DNA of 64,000 nucleotides from Ophiobolus disseminans (GCA_010093685.1 MU006229.1:558001-622000); one strand, 5' to 3'; positions 21,217-33,021 are shown, numbered from the stretch's first letter. A program made the numbers and translations. The notes: generated from the letters alone by a model not told the origin.

Positions 21217-22628
21217 TTTGATGTGAGGTGATGGATACGCGCAGTAAGTGCTTACAGACTGCAAGATTCTGCGGATGTTCGTGGAAGTAAGAGTACTTGT
21301 CGCTGTGGGGGCGGAATCGCTGGCTGTGGCCTTGTGACTGAGGTGACGGGTAAGACGGGGTGATGGCAGCGCGTGGAGTGTCACAGAAGGCGCTATTGGG
21401 TACACGTCGTCGCGCAATGGCTGCGCTCGCGGCCTAGGAGAAGTATGCAGTGTAAGCTTGGGCAGGGTTGTATAGCTGGAGTTATGCGGAGGTACCAAGC
21501 ACGAGCCACGCCGTTGCCGTTAAGGCGATGACGCGCGGGTTCCGGGCCAAACTAGTTCAACGACGCCCTCCAAACGCGACACAATTCTTCTTGTTTAGTC
21601 TACCGTTCTTAGGACGCCATCTCGATTTCTCATATATCACCGCATTTTGTTCCAGGCGCATTCAACGCGACTTCTACCAGTCCAAAAAGCATCGACTCTC
21701 TAGACTAGGCAAAAAACTCCCCTGTTCCGACTCAACCACTTCGCAGGGGTATTGCTCAAATGCAGCAAAACTAGGACCATCACACGGCTTTATGGTGTTA
21801 CATTGACTCACTCCTGTCAACCCTCTCGGAACACGTTATAGAAGTAGAAAACATCTAGCATTTCGTAAAACCTCGTGACCGCCAAACATAGCCTGTATAA
21901 CCTCACAACCTTTACAGAGATGCTGTAAGCTCTACATGTACATGTAATCCTGGGTAGCATTCCTAATGTATCGGGAGTGGTCGTCCGTGGTAGGCGCTAC
22001 GAAATCATCTCAGCGGACCATCTCAGCACTTCTTTCGCCTTTCGTTGGTCTTGATCCACGCGTTTTTATTCCTCACAACTCAACTGCACACTGTTGCAAA
22101 GTTCGTACAATACAATTCTATAGGATGACTAGCCTCGCGGGTCTGTTCAAGCACAACAATTGCCCCGGACAACATGGCATGAAAATCAGACACCTACAAG
22201 AACGAGCTATATTTCTTTCAAGTCACTTTTTTGGGTATCAAGAAGACCACATAAATGTAGCCGTATTAATAACTAGTCCTGCTGATGCGGCAAATCCAAA
22301 CATCCTCAACTATCAGAACACCATCCAGCCTCAGAGCCAGTCTCGCGAAAAGGCAGTTCAAAGCTTCAACTCTGCACTACCTAACATGCTCCCTCTTCTT
22401 GTCCCATCGTCCGCGCAATGTCAGCTGATCTTCACAATCCGAGGGGAAGGTTAACAAATAACAGAGCCTGCATGCAAGTCCGTTAAGGTCCTCCCTGGAG
22501 TCGACATCTCCCTGTGTAGTGATATAATATTCCACTCAAAATACCCCAGATATAGTCAGCACGCACCCGCAAGATGACTAGTGCCCGTACGATTGTTAGC
22601 ACCCGCGCATGGGAAGGATGAACTCTTG
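21217..22628. other. Intergenic; one weak ORF
   Basis: The only long ATG frame is 21966-22454 (plus, 162 codons). It has no recognisable domain and ordinary composition, so it may be chance or an unrecognised small gene. Nothing else is supported. Confidence 0.35.
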
Positions 22629-22683
22629 TTCACTTCACTTCACTTCACTTCACTTCACTTCACTTCACTTCACTTCACTTCAC
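22629..22683 (+). repeat. Pentanucleotide microsatellite (TTCAC)11
   Basis: Eleven perfect head-to-tail copies of TTCAC cover 55 bp, about 340 bp upstream of the coiled-coil gene at 23020. A short array of the same unit, on the other strand, occurs near 5680. Confidence 0.97.
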
Positions 22684-22862
22684 CACTGCACCAGTCCGTG
22701 CGCAGTTTGCAATTTGCACATATAAACTCGACTTCCGCCCAATACTTTCTCACCACCTTGTCCATCTTTTTCTCCCCCTCTATGTGACAATATAGCGCTC
22801 TGCATTATTTAAACCATAGCAAGTCGACAAGCTTAACAGTCACTGACTTCATCCAACAGGCT

Positions 22863-22949
22863 TCGCAACACATCCGACGCATCGCACAACCGCGCAACAC
22901 ATCCGACGCACCACTCAACCGCGCACCACATCCGACGCACCACACAATC
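22863..22949 (+). repeat. 29-bp imperfect tandem repeat, three copies
   Basis: Three 29-bp units (22863-22891, 22892-22920, 22921-22949) share the core CAACACATCCGACGCA or a close variant, and a partial fourth follows. They lie in the leader/promoter just upstream of the ATG at 23020. Confidence 0.85.
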
Positions 22950-23019
22950 GCGCACCAACACCGTCTCCACGCCCTACCTCACGCCATACACATCCCGCAC
23001 CACCACCCACAACCTCACA

Positions 23020-23712
23020 ATGAAGAGGGGTGGAAACGTCACGTTCGCACACAAGAGGGGAAGAGGGCAAGGTTCAAGCCGTCCGAGAGCGTCCGAGGCG
23101 AAGAAGAAGGCCCCCAATGAAAAGGCCAAATCCACCAAGCCCACGGCTAAAACGTCAGGAACACTCTTTGCGCAGTGTGATGGCTTCGTGGCACTCGGAG
23201 AAGAGAACGCGCGTCACCGAAAGACCGTCAATTTCTGCCAGACCCAGCGCGAGGCGTTCCAGCAGCATATCGAGTACTTGGAGCAACAACTCGACAACAA
23301 CCCACGCGATCTCGAGGATCACAAGAAGCTAATACAGCTGGCGGACGAGTACGCGCACGGCAGTTACCCGCAAGAACTCGACGCCATCGCGACCGAGATG
23401 AAGCGCATCCAGAAAACCTCACTGGAGGTGAAAGAAGTCCTCGATCTGTACCGGCAACTGGACACCGCCGAGCTCTCGACAGAAGTTCGCGTGAAATTCG
23501 ACGAGGCCAAGGAGCAGTGCGAGAGTGCGTTGCGAGATCTCCTCCACGGCGAAGGCGGACTGGCACGAACAGACGTCGACAGCGTTGACAGCCCAATGTC
23601 CGAGATTTCCAAGGAGTGCGCCGAGCTCAAAGTCAAGAACCAGCATCTCGAAAAGCTGGTGGACGAGAAGAATGCAGAGATCGAGCAGATGCGAAAGGAG
23701 AGAGACGAGTGA
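23020..23712 (+). CDS. Hypothetical coiled-coil protein, 230 aa, stop created by an 18-bp duplication
   Basis: ATG at 23020 in CACAATGA context. The N-terminus is basic (Lys/Arg-rich, ~50 residues). The rest has heptad-rich helices such as HIEYLEQQLDNNP, ECAELKVKNQHLEKL and KNAEIEQMRKERDE, so a coiled coil is likely. The stop TGA (23710-23712) sits at the junction of two tandem 18-bp copies (AAAGGAGAGAGACGAGTG). The frame continues open for 29 codons after it (KERDEWKLK...) to TGA at 23800-23802. Most simply, the duplication truncated an older, longer protein. No known domain. Confidence 0.65.
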   Translation: MKRGGNVTFAHKRGRGQGSSRPRASEAKKKAPNEKAKSTKPTAKTSGTLFAQCDGFVALGEENARHRKTVNFCQTQREAFQQHIEYLEQQLDNNPRDLEDHKKLIQLADEYAHGSYPQELDAIATEMKRIQKTSLEVKEVLDLYRQLDTAELSTEVRVKFDEAKEQCESALRDLLHGEGGLARTDVDSVDSPMSEISKECAELKVKNQHLEKLVDEKNAEIEQMRKERDE

Positions 23713-23802
23713 AAGGAGAGAGACGAGTGGAAGCTCAAGGCCGAGAGTACGCAAGTCGACCTTCAAGCCTTGCAAGCCGAGAAGAAGGCGTGGGATAACT
23801 GA

Positions 23803-24801
23803 AAGGGAATGAGAGTTTTCGTGGTGGGTATGTTCGAAGGCTATGGTGAAAAAGAGTAGTGGTGTATGTATATATATAAATTATAGTGATGCTTCCCATG
23901 AGCGTATTCTGAGCTGCGTCTGTCATGGAATTCCTGCAACATGTTTACATGTAGAGAAGCGCAAACTCTCTGGCAATACTTTGCAAGTATCGAGCCTGTT
24001 GTAGCTGTTCAGCGTCGTTGAAGATTGCGTGGAAACGACGCAGCGATATTTGAACGTTGTTGTCGAGAATATCCCGAGGAAACGCACATCCCACGAAATG
24101 CGGGCATTCCGGATTGGTAAAACTCCGCAAAGTTTATCAGCATAGCAACCGCCAATTGCACGGCCAGCACAAATAGCATCTAAACGAGATTGGAGGGCTG
24201 CTGTGATTTGCCCAGCATGTCTGAAGGCGCATAATGCACCCGCAAACAACGGGTATTTTGCATTGGCAGGCAATTGAGAAGGCTGGTTGCTAAGAGGACA
24301 GCTCATCGCTGCAGTGCGCGGAGTGACGATGGACGTTGGCATGGGGAGCTGTGTTGCTGTTGGCAGGTGTTGACATGCAGATCCCAACCCCTCTGAATGA
24401 TTGTGACTGAGTCGCGGAGACAATCTTCCTGTTCGGCGTCAAGAAAGGGACGAGTAGGACGGGCAGACGAGGTCTGGATTGATGGAGGAAGCTGTCTGTA
24501 TCAAATCCTCGAACCCAATGGATGCTCCAAACTAGACGACTCTGCTGCAATAATAGCGACCCACTGGTGATTGGGCGGCGGCGATTAAATCAGCCCCAGC
24601 CTTCGCTGCACGAGCACTGCGGCTTGACATTGTGGCACTTGCTAGCGGGCCTACCCTCGTCAAGATAGTAGATAGAAGCTTCTAGCATCGCCGGTGAGGT
24701 TAATTTTTTTGACGGTCGGATTCTCAACCAACGCTGCAGCCAACTAAATTTCGTGACACAATAGCACTGCCGCTACCCTTTCAAGTCCCGCTTCCGCCTC
24801 C
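23803..24801. other. Mostly intergenic; possible gene relic within
   Basis: Apart from the weak minus-strand relic at 23945-24306 this holds the promoter of the DnaJ gene. No other feature. Confidence 0.45.
23945..24306 (-). pseudogene. Possible frameshifted small gene
   Basis: From a minus-strand ATG at 24306 one frame encodes a protein-like stretch (NAKYPLFAGALCAFRHAG, then LDAICAGRAIGGCYADKL). Near 24125 the protein-like composition moves to another frame (FTNPECPHFVGCAFPRDIL, ending LLYM at 23945). This could be a frameshift, a missed short intron, or chance. No family was recognised. Confidence 0.25.
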
Positions 24802-26955
24802 ATGGTTCTTCCCTCCCTCTTCACAAAGTCGTCAAAGAAGTCCAAGTCCGCCAGCGTGCCCGTCCTGACGCCCCGAAGCTCGGCCAGCAGCAATCCAGGC
24901 ACCCCTCCCTCGTCGCCCGACAAGGCCACTGCCCACTCGCGGGTGAAGGAGAGAGAACGCACTAGCACGCGGCGCACCAGCTCCTCCAACTCCTACTCGT
25001 CGCGCCGCTCGTCCAAGTACGACGACGACTCGCACCCGCTAAACCTCCCGCCCGAGCAGCGGAAGCGCTTCTCCCAGAAGATGTCGGACCAGCCCGCGTC
25101 CACGCCGCAGCCCATGGACATCGACCGGGACGCCCCGTCGTCGCCGGCGCCCTCGAGCCCCGTCACCGCGATCCCCCCCAAGGCCAACGGCGTCAACGGC
25201 CACGACGACAGCCGGCCAGCGCCCCCGCCGCACAGGTACACGACGAGCCCGCCGCCCCAGGGCACCACGTATGCAGCCACCTCCGAGGCCGCCACGCCGC
25301 CCGCTGAGCCGCCGACAATAGACGCCGAGGAGTACAAGGCTGCGGGTAACAAGTTCTTCAAGATCAAGGACTACCCCGCCGCCATCAAGGAGTACTCGAG
25401 GGGTGCGTGACGCGACGTTGCACAATGCAGACACCCGTGCTAATCAGCCGCAGCGATCGAGACCGACCCCAAGAATGCCACCTACTACTCCAACCGCGCC
25501 GCCGCCTTCATCTCGGCGAACCGCTTCTACGAGGCCCTCGAGGACTGCAAGATGGCCGACGAGCTCGACCCAGACAACATGAAGATCCTGCTGCGGCTGG
25601 GGAGGGTCTACACCAGCCTGGGGCGCCCGGATGAGGCGCTGCAGGTGTACAACCAGATCAGCGCCACCGCCAAGGACATGCAGCCCGCGCTGACCATGCA
25701 GAAGCATCTGCGGCAGGCAGAGGCGACGTCACAGAACGAGGGGTCAGGGTCGATGGTCATATACGCGCTCAACGAGGCTGAAAAGGGACTCGGCGTGGGC
25801 GTGGACAGGCCGCGGAAATGGCAGCTCATGCGTGGAGAGGCACATCTGCGGATGGGCAATCTCAATGCATTAGGCGAAGCTCAGAACGTGGTCATGTCGA
25901 TATTGCGGAACAACAACCAGGACCCGGATGCACTGGTCCTACGCGGGCGCATCTTGTACGCACAGGGCGAGAACGACAAGGCGATGCAGCACTTTAGACA
26001 GGCGCTGAGCTGCGACCCCGACTTCAAGGCCGCCGTCAAGTACCTGCGCATGGTGCAGAAGCTCGAGCGCATGAAGTCGGACGGCAACGCCTCCTTCAAG
26101 GCCGGCCGCTACCAGGAGGCCGTCGACACATACACCCAGGCCCTCGAGGTCGACCCCTCCAACAAGAACACAAACTCCAAGATCTGGCAGAACCGCGCCC
26201 TCTGCAACTCGCGGTTAAAGAAGTGGAAGGCTGCGATTGAGGACTGCGGCAAAGCGCTCGAGCTCGACCCCAGCTACACCAAGGCGCGGAAGACGCGAGC
26301 AAAGGCCTTGGGCGAGTCGGGCAACTGGGACGAGGCTATCAGGGAGTTGAGGGCCATTCACGACGCCAACCCGTCCGAGCCCGGCATCGCAAAGGAGATC
26401 CGCGACGCCGAGCTGGAGCTCAAGAAGAGCAAGCGCAAGGACTACTACAAGATCCTTGGCCTCGAGAAGGACTGCACCGAGCAGGAGATCAAGAAGGCGT
26501 ACCGGAAGCTTGCCATTGTGCACCACCCCGACAAGAATCCTGGAGATGAAGAAGCGGCGGACAGGTTCAAGGAGATCCAAGAAGCACACGAGACGCTGAG
26601 CGATTCACAGAAACGAGCACGCTACGACTCGGGCGAGGATCTGATCGACCCATCTGAGATGTTTGGCGGAGGCGGCGGCGGCGGCGGTTTCGGTGGCGCC
26701 GGGGGCATCGATCCAGAAATTCGTAAGTCTCAACTAACTACACACGTCAAGCTCGTTCTAACTCCCACAGTAATGCAAATGTTCGGCGGCGGCATGGGCG
26801 GAGGAGGCATGGGCGGAGGAGGCATGGGCGGCGGGCGCGGCGGCGGTGGAGGCTTCCACTTCAGCACCGGGGGCGGCAGTCCTTTTGGCGGTATGGGCGG
26901 TATGCCTGGTGGGCAACGACGAGGCCAAGGACCGCCTGGTGGCTTTCCTTTCTAG
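24802..26955 (+). CDS. TPR and J-domain co-chaperone (DNAJC7/TTC2-like), 684 aa
   Basis: Three exons: 24802-25402, 25454-26722 and 26771-26955 (introns 51 and 48 nt); total 2055 nt. The first ~165 residues are a Ser/Pro-rich, basic, probably disordered extension. TPR repeats start at EEYKAAGNKFFKIKDYPAAI and continue through several 34-residue units. A J domain follows (DYYKILGLEKDCTEQEIK, then the HPD motif in VHHPDKNPGD). The C-terminus is Gly/Met/Phe-rich (repeated GGGMGG). J domains stimulate Hsp70 ATPase and TPRs dock Hsp70/Hsp90 C-termini, so the protein likely shuttles clients between the two chaperones in the cytosol. Confidence 0.93.
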
Positions 26956-28255
26956 GAGAGGGGATGTGAAGGGAGGTCGAAAGCTCCGAGCAATTCTGGG
27001 CGGAAGTAAAACGCACGCACGCATCACTATTCACTTCGTGTCGATATCAGCACAGCACGCCGCTTTTCTCAGGTCTAAGTTGGCGTTGGGTATATGGGGC
27101 TGCGCGAGCAATGAAGAATTGAGTTTGCGAGCGGAAGATTTAGATTCGTCGAGGAGACTTGGTTTATACCTTGTTGCATTGGCTTGCTTTGCATTGCTGG
27201 GCGTCGATTATTACTATTGGGATCTTCTTGTAGAGCTACAAACGCATGCGGAAAAGTAGTGGAGGAATGATGATCAGTATCTCCAATCCCTACACACTTG
27301 GAACGTTTTCTCTTTATTTCAACAAGGTTAATTATCTTTCTGCTGAGCGGACGTTTATGCCTAAGCCTAGATTGTAAGGATCGTTTAGCGGGAGTTGTTC
27401 CTGGCGGTTTGGTCATCTTTGTGTATCCGATGTGTTTGCATTGTTTCTTTCTTGAGTATAGTAGTTTAAACGAGCGGTGCTGTGTGGAGATACGGAGATA
27501 TCCCTCGTTGGACCGCCGGTCAAGATGCCGTGCGCATCTGGGCTGTGGGCTGTGTTGAAGCCCAGCCTTGTGAGTTGCGCCCTTGGTTTGCTTGGGTTTT
27601 ATGTGGGGGGTTTGGAGGGCAGTGCGCTGGAGCTGGGCTTAGCTCGTTGTTTTTGCCTGCCCAGTGGTGTTCTCCAGCCTGGTCTGATGTCATGACGTGA
27701 GCTTGCGTGCTATTCTTTACTCTTTACGCTGCGGTCTTCATCTTGACGTTTTATCGCTATACATTTTGCACACTTCGGCCGTATAATACGCGGAATGGCC
27801 TCTGAAGAACTTGCTGCAATGGAGGAGTTGATACCGCTGCATCACTGCTGGCGCACGGAAAAAACTTACACAAGGCTCGATTGCAATCTTTCGACTTCCG
27901 CGACATTTAAGACTTGTCCAATCTTTTCATTAGAGCCCGTCGATGATAAATCACCAGATAGTGCATACTTGACCCAAGATCTAGGGCTTCTGAGTGAACT
28001 GGGCAGTAGGCAAGACTGCAATGCATACAAAACTCTGTACAGCTACAGCGAGCGATTATATACACAAATGAGCTGAGTAAGCAAGCAATGAAGGGTCACG
28101 TGGGTAGAGCATTCACGGTGTACTCAGTGTACGAAGGTGCTAGGCTGACACATTTCTTCGCCTTCCCTGGGCTCCTTCTGGACTCGGAAACAAACATAGG
28201 CTAACAAAACGCTATGGCAGGATATGAGAACTGGTGAAAAATTGCACTGGAATAT
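26956..28255. other. Intergenic; one weak ORF
   Basis: DnaJ 3' flank. A 93-codon ATG frame at 27795-28076 (plus) is protein-like in composition but matches nothing I recognise. It may be a chance ORF or a remnant next to the HET pseudogene. A 14-bp direct duplication (GCACTGGAATATAT twice) lies at 28244-28271. Confidence 0.35.
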
Positions 28256-30129
28256 ATGCACTGGAATATATCACTGAATCTTGCTGGAGATAGCATCAAT
28301 GCTGCAAATATACTTCACCCTTTGTGGATCGACATCAATCGCATCACACAATGGTACGACACATGCGTAACGGAGCATAAACAATGTCAGTTGATGCGTA
28401 TCGAAATATCCCCGCCAATCAAGCTCCTAGTCGTAGACGTTGTCTGAATGCGCATAGCAGAATTACGAGCTAGCCAAGTGTATCCTGCACTGAGCTATGT
28501 CTGGGGGTGCACAGCCAATTTCCAACTTGAACCAGCAAACAGGCATGAGCTACTACAGCCACACTCACTGACGCGAAACTGGGATTTCATTCCCCAGACT
28601 ATCAGAGATGCTATGTTTCTGACAGCCAAGCTGAGCCTGCGCTATCTTTGGGTTGACTCTATGTGCATTGTTCAGGACGACGACGAAAACAAGACGAAAC
28701 ACATCGCCCAAATGGGATCCATATATGAACATGCGACATTCACCATTGTTGCAGCAGACGGCACGGATGCAAATCATGGTCTGAGAGGTCTTGGAGATTC
28801 GCCTTGCAAAGCACCACCTCGGAAGGTCCTCTCCCTCTCCTCCTCGGCAAAGTTCATCTTTGAAGATGACTGGACTTTTCCTAAGCCTGTGAAAACATAC
28901 AATAAAAGAGGTTGGACGTTTCAGGAGTACTACCTTTCTCAGCGCCTACTTGGTTTCGTGGATAACAAAGTCCTTTGGAGATGTCGGCAATGCGAACATC
29001 CCGAACTGATGAATGCAGAACGACCAGTAGATCATTTGTCTCCCGGCGACTTCAGGGAGAAGTCGACCTGGCCAAACTTCTCGCTGTACATGAATCTAGT
29101 TCAAGATTACAACTCATGATCACTGCGTTTCGATGCCGACATAATACCTGCGTTTTCTGGAATTCTACAAACTATAAATCGTCAATTTCCTGGAGGCTTT
29201 ATACAAGGGCTACCCGAGTTCTATTTTGATGCTGCTTTGCTATGGCAGCCTAAGTGCCCACTCCAACGTCGGAACTACGTGTGCCAACAAAACGAGCCTG
29301 CGCAGGCGGTCGAGAAGAGTACGTGGACTGTATGCCTTTACCTCAGAATATTACAGACTCTGGGTGGTACCGGTCCACATGCGTGTACAAATACAACGAA
29401 AAGCATGAAGAAATATAATTTACGATCTATGAGCTATGCTATTGGTGTGATTATATCCCTGGCGCTTTTCGGTACCCCGTACCTCTACGAGACGGCCCAA
29501 ACACCCTACAGGGTCCCGATATCTCGTACCTCCAATTCAGATCCCATCGCACATATCTCTTTGTGAGAAACAGGCCTGTGCATTACACTGCCTTGAGATC
29601 TGATGCGTGCGTGACAGTCAGCATCGTAGATGGGAGCGGCATGCTTGCAGGTGCACTTTGCCTAAACACGACCAAAAAGCCGCAATTGTCCACCGGAGTA
29701 TTTGAGCTAATCGCAATATCTCAAGGCACTTCAGACCTCAAAACATACGCTTCAGCCTGTTGGCTCGAAGAAACCGGAGATCTCGAGCATCTTGCGCAGC
29801 TCGCAGCTTTCCGGGGCCACAACGTGATGTTCATCTTCCGAGGAGACATCAACGAGCGTTCCGATAAGCTCAGAAACGTGGGACAATCAGTTAATAGCAC
29901 AGACGGGGCAGCAGAAAGAGAAGTTGGAGACACCGACAAAAACACAACAGGTGCCATTTATCACTCAAAGAAGCTGGCATTACAGAAGTTGCTAGGCCAC
30001 TACGACTTCTACAACGTGCTTTGGGTGGAGTGGAAAGATGGCATCGCATACCGCAAGGCTCTAGGAAGGGTGTATAAAGAAGCCTGGGAAGCGCAGACCT
30101 TTGAGGAGATAGACGTGATACTAGGATAG
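28256..30129 (+). pseudogene. HET-domain pseudogene
   Basis: A recognisable HET protein is broken by several lesions. The pre-HET part (PLWIDINRITQWYDTCVTEH) is followed by an in-frame TGA at 28445-28447. The HET core (YPALSYVWG; LSLRYLWVDSMCIVQ; RGWTFQEYYLSQRLLGF) is then open to a second in-frame TGA at 29117-29119. The frame continues (ADIIPAFSGILQTINRQFPG) to a frameshift near a duplicated GT at 29279-29282. A third stop, TAA 29416-29418, lies in the new frame. The C-terminal part (FYNVLWVEWKDGIAYRKALGRVY...) ends at 30129. The order of segments is that of intact family members, so this is one decayed gene. Confidence 0.85.
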
Positions 30130-30307
30130 CGAATACCAATCAGCATCGCTATGCAACAAAAGCAAACATCGGAAAGAATGCGATACCATCCGTGAGAATG
30201 ATAAGAGTACGATGTACAGTTTGTTCTTCGCTGTTGGTAAGATGAGGTGTATCAATCGAAACAGATCATATTGGGTTGGGAAATAGGTTACAACTGGATG
30301 TAGAGGC

Positions 30308-31961
30308 TTATGGGATGTGCGGGAAGTACTGCGACCATTGCGGGACGTCGAAAGCGGAGTCGGGGAGGTGGAAGACGTCGAGGAAGGATTCGACGATGAT
30401 GAAGGTCCTGCAGACAGTGTAGGGAATCAATACCAGCGCCCCTAATATAATCGTCCCGACAGCCAAGTAATCCAATATCATCCCTACCACGCGATGGTAT
30501 CTACTCGATCCCTCGCGCCGCAGCTGTAGCCTGTGTTGTCGATCTTCCTCCACCTCCGCGAATTCGCAAAGCAGGCGACCAAACATGAACAGGACGCCAA
30601 ACCCAGTGATGAAAATTCCAGAAACTTTCCAAAAGCATTGCTCAACTGGCGTTCGAAACTCGTGGTTCCAAGCCACCAGATGGATACCTCCATAGAAGAA
30701 GCTAGTCGCAACGAGGCCGTTGTTCAGTGTATTTCCCAATAGTACCCGCGACACTGTCAATTCGAAGTATGAGAATGTACTTGTTCCAGGAGCGCGTGAG
30801 AGGCGTTTCAGGGATGGAGTATTTCTGATGCGGCCCCGATAGACCAGATCCTGTTTCAAATACGAAGCGTTTCCATTACCACTCCGCCGCAGTACTCAGT
30901 TGCCACGGGTGCTAATTCCATACTTATGTGCAGCCATGGTAGCTGCGTCAAGAATGCGCAATTCCTCCTCGAGCAGCGCTATATCGCCAGGCCATGTACC
31001 GACACGAAGATGCAAATTCCCATCTTCGCATGCAGTGCCGAAAAACTCGGCAAACGGGAAACAATGGAGACCTGCCAGAAAGGCACCAAGGACGTGTATT
31101 TCAACGCCCGGAATCGAACTTCCTTCGTCGACGTCTAAAGGCTTACTGAACCAGAAACAAAAGTACAGCGTAAGTGCGCAAAGAGCATGTGCTGCAGTGT
31201 TAATCTCCAATAGCGAGGCTGCCAGGCCTTGCGTATACCGAGTTATAACTTGGACGCAAAACTAGAGAGCTTGTGAGCATGCCACGTCTTTGATGAATAC
31301 GTTTGCCTTGCTCTTGTCTTGGATCTCCGATTCGGGGATGGTCGCGAGCAGTTCAGGAGCGTACTGTGCGATGAATTTGATGCCAGCCATGCCTATCGTC
31401 GCTCTTGTCATTCCCTTGGGAAGATAGCTCTGTCTTCCCTTCGTGTCAATCACAAATCCGCCCATGGCAGCGTACAGAGAGTGTGCATCTGTCCATGGAT
31501 AGATGGTTTTGATAGGTCCTTCGTTGTTTGGAACTGGTCTCAGTGGTCTGCAACAAATAACCCGGGCACATTTCGCAAGTGTTCGATAGCTTCTTTGCAA
31601 TATGCTAGGGCGTGGTTTATTCTTCAAGTTCTCTCGCATAAGGCGTCCAAGTTCCATGGCATCGGTATACTGGTAGTAAGCCGTCAACAAGACCTTGAGT
31701 TGGCCCGTCAGCAGCGAAACACTCATTATTGGGCATGTCCCATACCAGTTCTGGGGCCAGCAAAGATATCATAACCCAGCCAAGCTTCCTCCAGACTTGT
31801 GCCGTCAATTTACCATATTCTGGTATGTTCAAATGCACAGCCGTCCATACACAAAGTACCATGGTCAACAGGCAGGAGGATAGGATCGAGAACGTCCCAC
31901 GGACTTGAGGCTCTGGTCTCCAAGTGTGGAATTGGGTGCCATTTGCGTGCGAGGCGTTCAT
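30308..31961 (-). pseudogene. Multi-pass membrane protein pseudogene
   Basis: From the ATG at 31961, exon 1 (31746-31961) and a 52-nt intron (31694-31745) lead into a frame that reads APELVLLTAYYQYTDAMELG. The frame hits TAG at 31262-31264 but continues at once as FCVQVITRYTQGLAASLLE, LYFCFWFSKPLDV and so on. A second in-frame stop, TGA 30896-30898, is followed by the C-terminal part with four to five membrane helices ending FHLPDSAFDVPQWSQYFPHIP at 30308. In fungal relatives of this uncharacterised membrane family a Trp is usual where the TAG stands (my recollection of the family pattern). Function of the family is unknown. It is convergent with the HET pseudogene. Confidence 0.7.
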
Positions 31962-33021
31962 TCTGTGCTTCGAAATAGAAGTATTGGTTGGGACGATCGT
32001 GGTGGGATAATCAGGATGAATCCCATATTCTCAGCCTCGTGTCGATATCTGTACAGCCCCGCAGCTGACACTCACCGGCGGTGGGAAGTCCAATCAGATG
32101 ACTCAATACTCTCAGTGCAGGAGGTGGATTGGAGGACCTCTGCAGCTGCGGGCGGATGCCGTCGTCCCCATAGTTCTTCCTGCAGCGCTTCGCGAGCCTT
32201 TCACTGTCAGGTTGATAGCTCAATCGTCATACGAGGAGGGACCTAGTGTTCGGTATCTCAATGTCGCGTCCTGCGTGCTTGTTTCCGACTTGTAGTCAGC
32301 AACCATTGCTCCTGATCGTACGCAGCAAGTATGATCTCGCGCACTATTTCGATCCTCATTGGCTGACATCGCCACTCTTGTGTCTTGGCGGTACGGTGTT
32401 GAGCGGTGTTGAAGAACAGCCTGCTCCGTAACACGTCGCAGCATTGACGTCATGCGCGTCAAGAGCTGTGAAGTCTTGAAATGATGATTTATTTTCCTAT
32501 TGCAAAATTAAAAATTCTCCATAACGTGTATTTTTGAGTGCGGTTGTTGAACTTTCCCTAGAGAAGGAAGACGAAGTCCGAGGGTGTGCGGTGCACGAGG
32601 CTAGCACTGTTTCTAGCCGCCACTTCCGAATTCACAAACACAACCACCTACAATTAATCAACCATCTCCAGGACGGAGCAGCGAATGTCGCCTTCACAGC
32701 CACCCGCGATCCTCAGATCGACGGTGCTAAACACAGGTCAGGCCTCCGATGGTGTCGGCGATGGTGGCTTCATTGCACCCCTCCTTCGTGGCTGCTTCTC
32801 AAACCCGATGGCTTGGGGCATATTCTCATCATTGGCTAGCCTCGCAGCGAAACCTATGGAAACTGCCCATCAGCTAACATAGCCTCGACCACCAAATCCT
32901 TCTTTCATCTTCCTCTTCTTAACCTTGTGCACTCAAAAGGTTCCTTCCGTCTCAACAGCCATATGACGTCCAGCAGAGGGAGACATAAAGAGCGTTGAAT
33001 CATTAAACCCTTGAATTTGTC
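31962..33021. other. Intergenic between two divergent membrane-protein pseudogenes
   Basis: The only candidate is a 65-codon ATG frame at 32685-32882 (plus), starting MSPSQPPAILR with a hydrophobic middle. It is too short and unmatched to call. No RNA gene or repeat is seen. Confidence 0.35.

Noticed and set aside
22629..22683. CRISPR-like or telomeric array
   Set aside because: It is a plain 5-bp microsatellite without spacers and is not TTAGGG.
28256..28447. Separate small gene upstream of a HET gene
   Set aside because: It is in the same frame as the HET core after the TGA and has the usual pre-HET sequence, so it is one broken gene.
31110..31130. tRNA B-box-like GTTCGATTC on the minus strand
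   Set aside because: It lies inside the membrane-protein pseudogene coding sequence and no A box or cloverleaf precedes it.
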